Source: Dipetalonema caudispina (Eukaryota > Nematoda > Chromadorea > Rhabditida > Onchocercidae). From it: DNA of 64,000 nt. How positions within the stretch are numbered: the first letter of the stretch is position 1; the number at the start of each line of letters is the position of its first letter. Made by a program: the position numbers and the translations under genes. Location of the stretch: assembly GCA_013365325.1 (NCBI GenBank), contig JABVXV010000096.1, forward strand, positions 124,001 to 188,000. The letters run 5' to 3'. The notes beneath the pieces are model-generated. The model was not told where the DNA came from. It was given only the letters and a program-made list of their open reading frames with translations, and searched no databases. Shown piece after piece: positions 1 to 12,839 of the stretch.

Positions 1-2585
1 GTCTGCATTTCTATCAGTTTAGTATATTCTATACATATTACTGATTTATTATTAAATCATTTATTCAAAATTTACCCTAAAAAAAAAAAGAAAAAAAAAC
101 AATGCACAAAAAGGATTAAAATCAGAGATGTTGTAGTAATAAGCATTTGTGTAACACTATTTGATTCAAAATAAAGTTGTAAATTCAAATATCTAATTTT
201 TAGATCTTTTCTTCAATGATCAATATCTTTCATAAATAAAGTTTGGAAGCTACTGATCACTTCTTGGAAATTCCCCTGCACAAGTACTAATTAATGCTAT
301 TATCAATAACTTTCCATAAATGATATATGTCAGATTAAGGAGGAGTGATTTTGCATGATCTTAGCATATTCTCAAATGTTTCAAACTGATTGATCACTTA
401 GCTATTTCAACACTTCCAATGATATATTGATATTGTGCAATTAAGCTAATAATGATAAAAGCTGTCAAATTGATAACAAATTACACTAGCTATATGATTT
501 CACAGAATTATTACTGCCTAACAATACCTATCAAATTATTTTTATTACTTACGAATAAAATGATCATCCTCATATGTTACTTGTTTTTTACCATTTATAA
601 TTTTAATTTGAACATAAAATTTAAAATGGTTGTAATATACAAATATTTAAAACATTGTTATCATCAAAAAATTTTGTTTCACAATTAATATCATATGAAG
701 CAATACGATGATATCAACTTTGATGATTTATATGTATTTATTAACCGGTATTACCAATATTACATATTTTGCTGAAATTGTTTCACTTGGTAGTTCCACT
801 TATTCGCCAGTTTCTTATGATACTTCCTTCTCTCATTGTTAATGATGACAATGTGATGATGATGATGATGACGATGATAATGATATTGTCAATAGGATGA
901 GATGCTTTCATCTCAAAATATTGCTTAAAATTGCCGTATCGCTGCAAATATTTGAAGTTTATCAATTATAATTTAAACAGAAATATGATATAAAATGCCA
1001 TTTATATAAACAATGAAAGTTTCCTTTTTATTTTTGAACTTTTTTTTCTTTTTTTGTTAATAATATATTAATTTAAATTTTGTTTCACTGATTTTTCCTT
1101 CCGATTTATCACATTTTCATATCTTTTCTTTTAAATTTATTTTGATATTAATTGATATATTTGAATGGAATTCATTATTGATAAAAGGGAAGTTTTATTT
1201 GAAAAAAAAAGGAAGAAAGAAATGAGAAGGAAAAGCTTACAATAGTAATTTATAAGAAATTGACACTTTTTTTCCTTTTTTTTTAAAAAATCATTTAAAA
1301 AAATCTCAAATAACACCGCAAAAAAAAGGAAAAAAAAAGCAATGGATTATTTCTTGACGAAATTTTACAATTGTTTTCTTCGATGCAAAGATAATACTTA
1401 TTTTGGGATGATAATTGGGATCATATGCTTTTGATTAATTAATAATTAACCTTAAAACTTTTTTCTTCAAACAAAGCAAATTTTATACACACACACACAC
1501 ATATGAAAATAAAAAAAAAAAAAACAAATATTTACAAGTGACACAAATATTGAATTTTATTGATTTCTAAAGCTCAATTTCATACAACACCAAGTGAATA
1601 GCAATTTACATGATTATGCATTTATATGTATTCATTATACTTTAATCAAATACATCTATAATTGAATATCGAAAATGAAAATAAAAAATATGGAAAGAAA
1701 TATTACTAACCATACAGCATTAATAAATGTAAAAGGAATGAAAGACAAACAAAAGAAAATAAAACCTACTTGTTAAATTTTTTGCTATTATTACAGTAAT
1801 TACAATGATAATTTTTTTTTTTGCAAAATTTTTAAAAAAGTAGAAAAAAACGAAAGTAAACAAATTGATTAATACATTCAAAAAAAAAAAATTACTCCCA
1901 TTTTACTTTAATGGTTATAAAAGTAATTATTATTTAAAAATTAAAAATGAATACGCATAAAACTCTTTAATGAATTAAATTATATTTATAATTGTTTACT
2001 CTTATTTTAATCTAATTCTTTTTTTTCTTCTTTTCCTGTATTTTTGCTTTAATTCAAAAGATAAGTGAAATTTTCAATTTTAATACAAATTATCAAGAGT
2101 AAAATGTAAACTTGGCCTTTTTCTTTTAAAAAAAAAAATAACAGAAATAAAAATTTGAAATTCTTTGAAATTTCAGAAAGGAAGAAATTTCGCAAATAAC
2201 GATGTAAACAAAAGAAAAAAAAAATGAATAATGACAATGATGGCAGAAAATAAAAAAAAAGAGAGCAAAAAAGGGAATGTTTTGATTTGACAAAGAAAAT
2301 TACATCAAATTTTTTTTTTCAACGGCTAAAAATTGATTTGTGTGGGCGTGAAAATGGGAAAACAGAAAAATGGACAATTAACTGGGCTGAAAAAATGATG
2401 AATTTAACCAAAGCAAACAAATCGGTTATTATTCACTATGATAAAAGCATAATGGGAAGGAAGAAAAGATCTGATTGATAGTTTTTTTTTTTTTTTTTAA
2501 AAAATTTAAATCTTGTCACGTGTAAAATATTGCTCTTTTGATTTAAATTTTGGGACAAAAACTTTGAAAATTATATCGAAGTTTA

Positions 2586-2616
<31 letters not shown>

Positions 2617-2948
2617 CTTGCAAAATACAGAAAGAAGATTGAAAACTATGATGAAAAAAGCTCACAAAGTTTTATTTTTTGTTTTTTTTTCAAAAGGAAA
2701 AAATCTTAAATGCTATAAAATATTATCGTTAAAGTATTAATCAGATCAAGTATCAAATAAAAAAGAATTATCCATTATATGTATATATCGTAAAAATGAT
2801 CAAATATTCTGGAATGAAACATGCAAGAAAAGTTCACTGATCGATGTATCACTGAAGAATAGTGTTCTGTTTGATTGATCTTCCGTTAATCAGTTGATGA
2901 TAGCAAAAAGAAAAAAAAAAGAAATGTTGATGAGTAAAAAGAATGTTG
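1..2948. other. AT-rich non-coding stretch, no gene recognised
   Basis: No reading frame here has convincing codon usage or a recognisable domain. The stretch is full of A and T homopolymers, with a short CA microsatellite near 1487-1500 and a long T-run near 2592-2616. Short open frames at 452-688 and 2287-2740 are low-complexity. It lies beyond the 3' end of the minus-strand tetraspan gene and probably holds its 3' UTR plus intergenic DNA. Confidence 0.6.
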
Positions 2949-4944
2949 TTAACGATATTGTGGATTATAGGGTGGTGGTGGAACACGTTGAGATTGATTA
3001 ATGCTTAATTTTGGTCCAGCTAATCTTGGTGGATCTTGATTTCTTACAGGAATGAATTCAGGTGGTGTATCGAGAGTATTCTGATATTTTCGAGTAATGT
3101 ACAATTCAAATAATTCATACACTGTATACATGAATACAACAATAAAAGTACCGATCGCATAAATGAAGAGTTCATTAACAGCTCTTAAACGATCATTTTC
3201 ATCGATTTTATCATTAGCCCAATACTGTAATGAAGGAATAATTTTGGAAATTTGCATATTTTGAATAAAGTCACATTAATCTTGAACATCTCATTTTTTT
3301 TTTCCTTTTTAAATTCTCTCAAATATTTTAAGTTTTAAATATGACGATAATTTTAGTATATCCGAAGAAGAAAGGATGATCAACCATTATCATGGATAAG
3401 TTTAGATTAGTAAAAAACTTGAATAAATCTTCAATAATTAGTAGCTGTCAGGAAAAATGTATAGTATAAACTTGTACCTCATATGAACCAATAACAATAT
3501 CATTGAGTTTCTCGGTGAATCCCATAAAATACAGGATTAAAATAACGGAAATGAATGTTGTTACGGCAAATTGACCGGTAAGTAATGTTAATCGTGGCAG
3601 CACATAACGGGAATTGTTTCGTCGATAGGAAACAGCTAACGTTATCAAACTTAATAATTCACATATGAAAAAACCCAATAGGATTAAGAATACACCAAAA
3701 TCGATCCAATTCCTGAAATTTGCAAAAAAAAAAAAAAAAAAAAATCACTAATATTATTTGAGAATTTATAATTCTTCTATCTTAAATTCTACAATTATTT
3801 TAAACGTTATTTTCTAGCATTTAATCGGATAATGTTTTGTTCCGTTGCGATAATACCTATTGAAAATATTCTCAAATTTTATTTCATCAGCTGGTTCAAT
3901 TAATTTATATCGTTAAATTGTGTACGAAAGATATTACACGAATTACAATTGAAAAGTTATTCAATATAAATATACTTTCAAGCGATAATAGCATAGATTA
4001 CGACATAAAATTTCCGCAAAAGATGCACACTATCAACCATTAAAATATCTCATTTAATTATTTCCATTGATTAAATTTTCATTAATTCATAAAATTTGCA
4101 CGAAAAATAATGATGCAATCAAATAATAATGTAAGGTACATATATATATATATATATATATGATCATAAAGATTTCAAGTAAACAAATTAAATTTTAAAA
4201 TTTTTAGATATTTATACGTCCATGTACAATGTATAGTTTTATAGTTTGTTATCTTTTAACCATAAGAATAATTCTTTGATTATAATTCACATCTTTTAGC
4301 TAAGAAGCATAAATAATGATTCGTTATACAATTTGAGAAATTATCTTTAGCTTTACTTTTTGATTATCAAAATTTTAAAATATTTTCCAGAAAATATTAG
4401 AAATTACGATTATATATGATAGCTACTCAATGAAATCTAATTAATTCTACTTATATAATTATTATAATTTACTGATATTAAGTAATTATATTATAATGCA
4501 TACATTTATATGTATATAGTGGATTGATTAATCGATTCATATTTTGTTAATTAAATTATAAACAAATTTAAGAAGATCAATCAATTATGACATTATCCTC
4601 TTACAAGCTGATGATAATTGAATTGATATGAAATAATCACATTTATCCATTCTTAGCTAATGATTAAATTGAATTATGCTTAATAATTCTAAAAATTATT
4701 TCAAATAAAAAAAAAAAAAAAAGAAAACTTACGTATCATTTCCCGATCTGTATAATAAATCAGCGGTACGATATGCAAAAATACCAACAATTGTTGTGTC
4801 AATAATGCTAAGAGCTAAAGAGCAATGATACGGCGACCAACAGCAACAACACAACATTCGACAACTATCGCTTAGAAATATCCTCTCCTGCTCAACCCCT
4901 TCAACATATCGATCCTGTTGAAATCTATTGCACAATATAGCCAT
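2949..4944 (-). CDS. Four-pass membrane protein with C-terminal PPPPY motif (LAPTM-like)
   Basis: Three exons, 4944-4733, 3712-3478 and 3224-2949, join in phase to give about 240 residues. The N-terminus has a Cys cluster (LCCCCW) just before the first of four hydrophobic segments, which fall near residues 36-58, 72-98, 109-134 and 165-190. A Pro-rich cytoplasmic tail ends in PPPPYNPQYR. Four passes, an N-terminal Cys cluster and a PPxY tail resemble lysosome-associated LAPTM4/5 proteins, whose PY motifs bind Nedd4-type ubiquitin ligases. That assignment is by architecture only, since the helices are too diverged to match by eye. The start is an ATG two bases after a CCAG acceptor at 4947, which looks like a trans-splice site. 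The third exon starts at a TTACAG acceptor inside a longer open frame. It could instead be a nematode-specific tetraspan family of unknown role. Confidence 0.7.
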
Positions 4945-4955
4945 GTCTGGAAAGA

Positions 4956-4979
4956 GGCCTTAAGCCACGCCTTAAGACC
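4956..4979 (-). other. Short hairpin just upstream of the putative trans-splice acceptor
   Basis: On the minus strand, arms of nine bases (GGTCTTAAG and CTTAAGGCC, one G-T wobble) flank a six-base loop. It is a small GC-rich island in AT-rich surroundings. It ends about ten bases before the CCAG acceptor that precedes the ATG of the tetraspan gene, so it would sit in the outron or 5' UTR. Any role is speculative. Confidence 0.3.
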
Positions 4980-5208
4980 AAATATATGCTATTAAATTTC
5001 ATCAACTATCATATTGTATTATTCTTTTTTGTAATTATTTCCCATTTTTTGCATCATTCTCGAATGCACCTATTTTACTACAACAACAATAATGACAAAT
5101 TGGCAATAATATTGGACGAAATATGAATTTGATAATTTATCATAATCGAAAAGGATATATCATTAGATTATGTAATAATTAAGCTTACTAATTGCAAAAT
5201 AATATTAC

Positions 5209-5239
<31 letters not shown>

Positions 5240-7694
5240 AGAAAAATTTGTTTTGGTATCAAAAAAAAAAGAAAAAAATAATAATAATAATGACAATAAT
5301 CATAAAAACTTACTTTTAAATTTATCAATTTCTGAAAAACAAAAATGCATCATCCAGAAGGAAGCAATAAGTGAAGAAAAATCGCTGTATCCATCAATCG
5401 ATACATTTTATTACGAGTATGAGTCAACAAATGTCAAAATTTACTACCACAAACATTTCTTCTTACACTTTATGTAATTGAATTTCATTTTGATATTAAA
5501 TTTGGTAGTGCAATCGAAATTCAATTATCAATTTCATTTGTCCTTTTATTCTCGAATGAAAAAGGTTAGTTATATTATTATTATTTTTTTTTCTCAAAAT
5601 GAAAAATTAAAATTTAGATTTCTTATGATTATTCTAAATAGTCTTTTTTTTCTTCCTTTTTCTTTTTTTTTTTGTCATATGCATTGAGTTTTATGCATTT
5701 ATATTTGAATTATTTAAATGTAATATTAATGAAATAAACTTTTTCAGACAAACATAAGATCTCATTATAGGAATATTATTAAAAATGGAATTATTATGAA
5801 TACTATTTTAGTTCAATAATTTTCATTTCACAAAAAAAAAAAAAAAAAAAAAGAAAAAGAAAAAGAGTAAAAGAAAATTTTTGCTCCTTTTAAATCGGAA
5901 AATTTTTTTTTTTTTTTTAAAAAGAAAAGAATAAGAAGTGTCAAATTATGAATGTTGAAAAGAGCGAAGAATGTAAAATGAAAGAAATTTGTTATATTCG
6001 TCATGCTGCAATAACCTTGACAAGATGTATTGTTCAATCAACAAAGCCAATGATCGTTGTTTATATGCTAAAATTGATGATCTCATTGAAATGATGATGT
6101 CAAGGATGTTGTCGTATAATTTTGCTAACATAACACTAATCTCCTCTTTGAAATTTCAACGATCAAATATGTTTTGGCTAAAATAATGATTTATTGATAG
6201 CTTTAATTCATAAACATTTTGTCGTCGAGCTTAATTTGTTAAAAATTTAAATTATTATACATCGTATTTGTACTTAAATTTCTTGAAACTTACATTACTA
6301 ATTTATATTAATCTTACAATTTGGATAATATATTTGTTCAGGTTTGAAAAATTCATTTGTTTATAGAAACTTTTGCAAAATGTTCATTACAATCAATTTC
6401 GTTCATTCATTTCATGGTCATAACATTTAGTCTAACCTAGAAAAAAACTCGAAATTGTATAGATTTACAAATGATTAAACTTTCTTTTAATTAAAATAAG
6501 TCATTAATATATATATATATGCATATCATTTTAACAATTATGATATGTTAAACTTTTTTAGTAATTTTTAAAAGTATGAAAATTTTCCAATTGATCTAAT
6601 TAGATCATTCATTCGATGGGAAGTAAATGAAAATTGATTTTTTTACAATATATGCACTATATTAAAACAGCGATAGATTTTTCACTCTATTTATTAATTA
6701 AATTTAATTTTTATTTATTCATTTTGTAGTCTTCCAATAAAAATATAAACCTTTAAAGCATAACTTTTATTCCATTATGATGTTGTGGTACACGTTTAAC
6801 GATTGACAACAAAATGACTGCATTGAATGAGATCATTTGAATAATTATAACAATTCAACAGAGGAAGAGAAATAATTTTGATCAGTAAAAATTCCATGGA
6901 ATTTTATGGTAATTAAATGGAAAAATTATGCAAATCAATTGCTTAATTAATCAAAGATAAGCATAGCTTAGGTTCACTTTTAGTGATTTTAAATGTATTT
7001 TATGCAATTTTTAATATAATTAAAATATATGCATACATTAATAATGTTTATTTTCGTTGAAATTTTGAAAACTTTTCCTGATTTACATTTGGAATTAGTT
7101 TAAATAAGTAGTATATCTTCTATGTCTAATGTAAATTTTAAAATGCTTAATCAGTTTTGAAACTTTTTTCAAAAGTTTCTCAGAACTCAATACTTAGTGT
7201 ATGTTAATTAGAGAGTATTTCTTCTATTTCTTGCATGCATCACTTTTTCATTATAATTCTCAAACTTTTTTCTGAAAAATTTCTAAAAATTCTCTCACTT
7301 TTCGATATGCATATTAATTAAAAAATATTTCTTCTATTTCACACATACATCACTTTTTCAACTTATTTTTAGTTTCATTCATCATAACATATGCATTTGA
7401 AACTTAATTATTGACTATTTTATAATTAGTCATAGAATAGATAAGTATTTTGAGTTAAGGATTTTTTTAAATGCTTCTAATCTTATAACTGAAATAAGTA
7501 ATATTTGATAAATTTTGCATTTCATTAGAATGAAAAGTTTCATATGAAACAAGAGAAAAAAAAGATTGCCGATATTATTGAATTAGAAAAGTTCAACAGT
7601 CTTTTTAATGATCCCCAATTAACAACATTCATTTTATAGATTAAAATTACTATCATCATTTAATGATTATGAATTAATTATTAAATTGTAATTA
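4980..7694. other. Intergenic region between the tetraspan gene and the degenerin
   Basis: No gene recognised. It holds the promoter side of the tetraspan gene and the 3' flank of the degenerin. A pure A-run lies at about 5211-5237. Open frames at 5253-5687 and on both strands near 5946-6186 are short, with no splice or domain support. Confidence 0.55.
7150..7362. repeat. Diverged tandem duplication, about 110-bp period
   Basis: Two adjacent copies, about 7150-7252 and 7260-7362, share blocks such as ATTTCTTCTATTTC (7217 and 7327) and CATCACTTTTTCA (7238 and 7348) at a constant 110-base offset. Both have many substitutions between the shared blocks. It lies 3' of the degenerin gene. Confidence 0.6.
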
Positions 7695-10600
7695 TCAAAC
7701 ATGAACCGTATTTCTATCATTATATTCAATAAATTGTTCATTTTTATCATTCTCTTCCTGAATTTTTTTACGAATAATTTTTCCGTATTGCTCTGCTTCT
7801 TTCAATCCTTCCGTTTTGCTCTCTTTTCGTATCGTTACTGTTTTTTTGAATTCTTTTTTCTCTTTAAGCTTATTACAGCATAGTGTTATGAGATCAATAA
7901 ACAATACCGCACATTCAATTATCGTTATTACGCTAAAACCTGAAATGATATCTTACATTGATTTTTTTCACTTTTATCTCGTTCTCTTATCAAATTCAAA
8001 TAATTTGATATATCTGTTTGTGGCCTAACAAAATGAATGTATATTCAAGAAGTATCAGTTTATCCGGTTATGAAATCTACCTTTACCTAAGCAAATAAGG
8101 CATACCAGTTCATTAATTATGCATATCAGTTAATAGTCTAGCAAAGAAGAAGTATTAGTCGATAACTATTAGTTGCTGAAATTTCAACAAATTTAATTTA
8201 TAATGGGATAGAAAAGGTATTCCTCAACTTTATCTATTATTTCACATTATTGTTGCGCATATTAGCTGTAGAAATTTTATACATTCTTATTGTATAACTG
8301 AAAGAGTTATGATTTTTATAGACTTTCTTATCATTAATTTTAATAATTTAAAATTTTTTTAATTTCCATTTTGCTTAAATTGTTTGATTTTTTTTTTTAT
8401 GAAATTAAATTCTTAATCCACAAAAGTAATTATTGCAAAAATTGTTAATTCGAGTAATATCGGAAATAGTAAAATTCGAATTTGAAAATGAATGCACGAA
8501 TTTAACGTACCCATCCATAAACCAAGATGTCCACCAACATCAGCTAATAAGTTGACAAGCTAAAATAACGATTTAATTAGTATTACCGCTCATATATGAA
8601 GAATGGAAAAGTGTATTATCCTGTAGTAAACGTAATTAATTTCAGGCGCTTAAAAATTTCTCATTACTTTTTTCATGTATCGTCAACTTTACGGCGTTGC
8701 AAATTATCAGTTTGCAGTAATAAGTTAAAGTAGATTGTTAAATGGATCAGAGAACAAATAATAATTCCGTTTTGCTAATATGACAATTAAAATAATGTTA
8801 AAAATTTGCACTTAGTTCATTAGCAATTTGTCCTAAAAATTTCATTACTCATTAAACTAACACCATATGCTTCGGATTCTTTCAACAGTTCATAATTAAG
8901 CTGTTCGTAGTAAACTTCAACCATTGCTGCATTTTCTCTATAAAATTTTCTGCATTCTTCATCACTCATATTTGGATCACAATTTCCAAGCTAAAATTTA
9001 AATTAAAAAAGAATGTTAATTTGAAAATAATAGACATTAATTAATATGCTATGTAAAACTAACCACAATACCACTAACAACTATTAATCAAATGCAAACA
9101 TAATTAATAAAATGCGAAATTCATAGAATGTGCATTATGTTTAAAAATTTTAAAAAAGAAAAAAAACTCTAAAATTAAAATTTATTGATAATTTACGAAA
9201 CTTTCTTTTTTGCTTTTATATAACTTTTGAATAATAAAGAAAATAGTTGAAATATTGATCGGATACGAAAATAATAAATATTAATTATTAATCCAATTAG
9301 AACTTAATGACAAAATCTTTAATAATTAATAACTGCTGTATTAACCTCTATAACACAACACACACACATGCTTGAAAGATCTAAGTTCAGAAAAAAAAAC
9401 TGGAAAATAAATAAATAAAGTAAAACTAAAATGGAGTTTATCGATTGTCGCAGCTGAAATACTTTTTTGACAATAAATTAGATAGTGCAAAAAGTTAGCT
9501 TATTGAGTAAATGACTTAAATAACATCGAAAAAATTGTAGCTAAATTAAAGCAACAAACTCTTTTTTCAAATTTTATTAATTCAAAAATTATAAAACTGA
9601 AATATACCTGGAAATTTTCCTTCACTTCATTGATTACGATAGCGAAAATTTAGAAATTAGGCTTAATTCATAATGTTAAATAGAAAGATATGAAATGAAA
9701 TTTTCATCATCTTTTCATTTCTTTTCTTTTTTTTTTGTTTACCTAATAAGAATAAGCCGTAAAATTGATTGAATAAATTTTTGGCTTAAATTACGTATCC
9801 GAAATTTCCTAATTTTACTATCTAACGCCAATTCTGTAAAATGTATTGGAGCAATTGAAATTAATTTTTAGCAATTTAAGCAAATAATTAAGCGATGTAC
9901 ATTAATATGTTAGTAATTATTAGTAGCAATTATCAAAATAAATTCAATTCTTAAAATATTATATAAAGCGAATTATATAATATTTTGGTAAGAATTGGAT
10001 TTAATGCTATATAAAAAAAATCTGTGATAAATAATATAAGTAATTAAATATCATTATGTAAGCGCAATAAATTAATTAATAATAAAATCATATACATCGT
10101 ATATTTATAATGAAAATCAAAGTTTTTTTTTTTTAAAGTGTTGGTGATTTTTTTTAAAAATATTTCTATGGTATTTTAATTTTTGTAGATTGCTATTTCT
10201 TTTTTTTTTGTTTTTTTTTTATTATATCTATGATATCTTTGAATTGGTTATTTATTTTTTTTCTGGTTTCCATGGTTAAATTTAATTCTAGTTTAAAGCA
10301 TTATGATTATTTTGTTTATGTATTGATTAGCTGTCGTCTTTTTAGTTTTTTTATGGGCTTTTTTTTTTTTTTTTTCAATAAAAATTTATAAAAAAAAAAA
10401 AAAAAAAAGTGGAAAATTACAGACATCGTTTGCAATGGATGGCCATTTAGAGGCGGAAAATGTGACACCATATATTTCATGTTCGCATGATTGCTTACAC
10501 TGACAATTCGTTAAACTTTCCGTAATGTGATGAAAATCACCGATTTCGGCAATTGTTCGTTCCAGACAACCTCCTAAAAAATTTGATTAAATTTTAATAA

Positions 10601-12807
10601 AAATGGATTAAATCTAAGAGATCTATTGCAAAAAAAAAAAAAAATTTTAATTATAAATAATGCAATTGTTCATAAAATCTTATAACATTAAAAATTTTGC
10701 TCTAACTTAATTATAAAGTTAGGTTAAATTTGAATATAAAATTAACTGTTCAAAAAATACTTTTGAAAATTTCTTTTTACTTCTAACTTTTCAAGAAAAA
10801 AAAATTAGTTTAAATTTTCATTTATATTGTGCATTTTTAATGAACTTACTTGCTGTAGCATTAAAAGCAGAACAATGTGTTCTACCTTTTGGAACCGGAA
10901 AACGTGGATCACCACAACCGCATTTATCAATGAGAGCATTTTGAAAGCAACTTCGATGACATCCCTATCACTTACAGTATGATAATCAATCTTTTACATG
11001 AGCCAAAAATTGATAACAGTAATAAAACATATGTTATTAATTAATTTTAAACTTTTTTAAAATATTTCAATGTTTTTAATAAAAGATCATATATTTATCA
11101 TCATAAAATTGGCAATTTTATGATATAGCTTACTTCTGGATTGTAATCATAATCACCATAAATATAAACACTTGAATTCATTTTTTTTTCACGTTGACAA
11201 TCACCATATGGTGCAGCTAATCGTTGAACGACGTGCTAAAAAAATTAATTTTTTGTTACAAATATAATAATCAAAATTTAAAAGAAATTAAAAAGTAAAA
11301 AAGGGGAAAAAAAAAAGACTTCTAATGTTTAATCAGTCTATTGATTGGAGAAATTTTTTTTTTGCAAAAAAATTAAATTTAAATAAAAATGAATAATTAA
11401 CCTTTTTTAGACCAAATGAAGAAGCAAAACCAACAGGTGCACTATAACCAAATGTATCCGGAAATGGAAAATCCGTTGGACTATGTACTGCTAATCGTAC
11501 TCCTGAAGCTTCCGATGTTGCCATATAGTCTGATGTATTTACAAATAATAGTAATCGAATTCCTGTAAATAACATGGAAATGATAAAATTCATATTTATG
11601 AACTTAGAAATTTATTTATTGCTAAAAAAATTGATCACATTAATCGTACTTTGTGTATTTAAATTTAAATTGATTTTGTATTGTAATGTAAATTTATTGT
11701 AATATCAATCATACTATGATACATTCATTTTTTCCCAATTCTTCTAATTAGTTAATTCTAATTAAAAACTTTTCCAATTAATATAAAATAGTATTACTAA
11801 CCATACATTGGACCAGCTTTACTACTTGAATGATTATTATTAACATCCCAATTGAATGTATAACAATTCCCGAATGCTGGATCAACATGTAGTTTGAAGT
11901 CAACATCTGTAATGTTATTTTTGTTTATCCAATTTTCATAACAAATAAATATACCTTTTTTTTTTTTCTTTGTATTTTTTACTCTTTCGAAACAATTACC
12001 ATCGATGGTATCCTTTCTATTTGATAAATTCATTTCGAAAGTTGAGAAAAAAAAAAAAATGAAACAACAGAATTTATTATTTTAATCTTTTAAGAAATTT
12101 CATTTTTATAAATTTCAAAAATTTCCAAGAATCAATTACTGAATAAATATTACCAATATCACATTCCTTTCCATCGAATGAACACATTTCGATAAATTCC
12201 CGTTTTGATTGTGATAGAGCAATTCGTTGTACTTCTGATAGTGCACTCATCGTGAAGATTAAATTTTCCTTGGCACGTGTCAACATTGCTACACCATCTG
12301 TCATACCCTTTAATTGAAATGACATGAAATCATAAATTTGAAAAAGAATAAATATAACGTTAACTGTAAAAATTGTCGACTTATTACATCATAATAAAAA
12401 TACATATTTCCAGTAAACAAATATTGTTATTATTCACTATCATTACAATAAGATTAAGATTTGCTTATACAACTAATTAAATATTTTGAAATTTCCACTA
12501 AGCTAAATGATATAAATCAATATGTTGTATTTCAGTTCAGATATCATCAAATTGTTTGTTACATTGTTATTTGTACACAAATCCGGATATTTAGATAACA
12601 ATCCGGTTGATAATTTTTAATTTAGAAGATAAGTTAAATAATTTTGTTTAAGAAATGATCCAAAATTATTTTTGATCATAAATTACTAACTGAATTGATT
12701 GCTAATAAATAATCTTACCGTAAAACCCATTGCTTTAACAGTTTCTGGTGCAGTAACACGTGCTGATTGTTTTGGTGGTCTTGTTGTTTTCAATGTTGTT
12801 GCTTTGG

Positions 12808-12839
<32 letters not shown>

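Noticed and set aside
5946..6186. Overlapping 60-residue frames on both strands
   Set aside because: Overlap on both strands suggests chance; no family, no clear splice sites and no start context.
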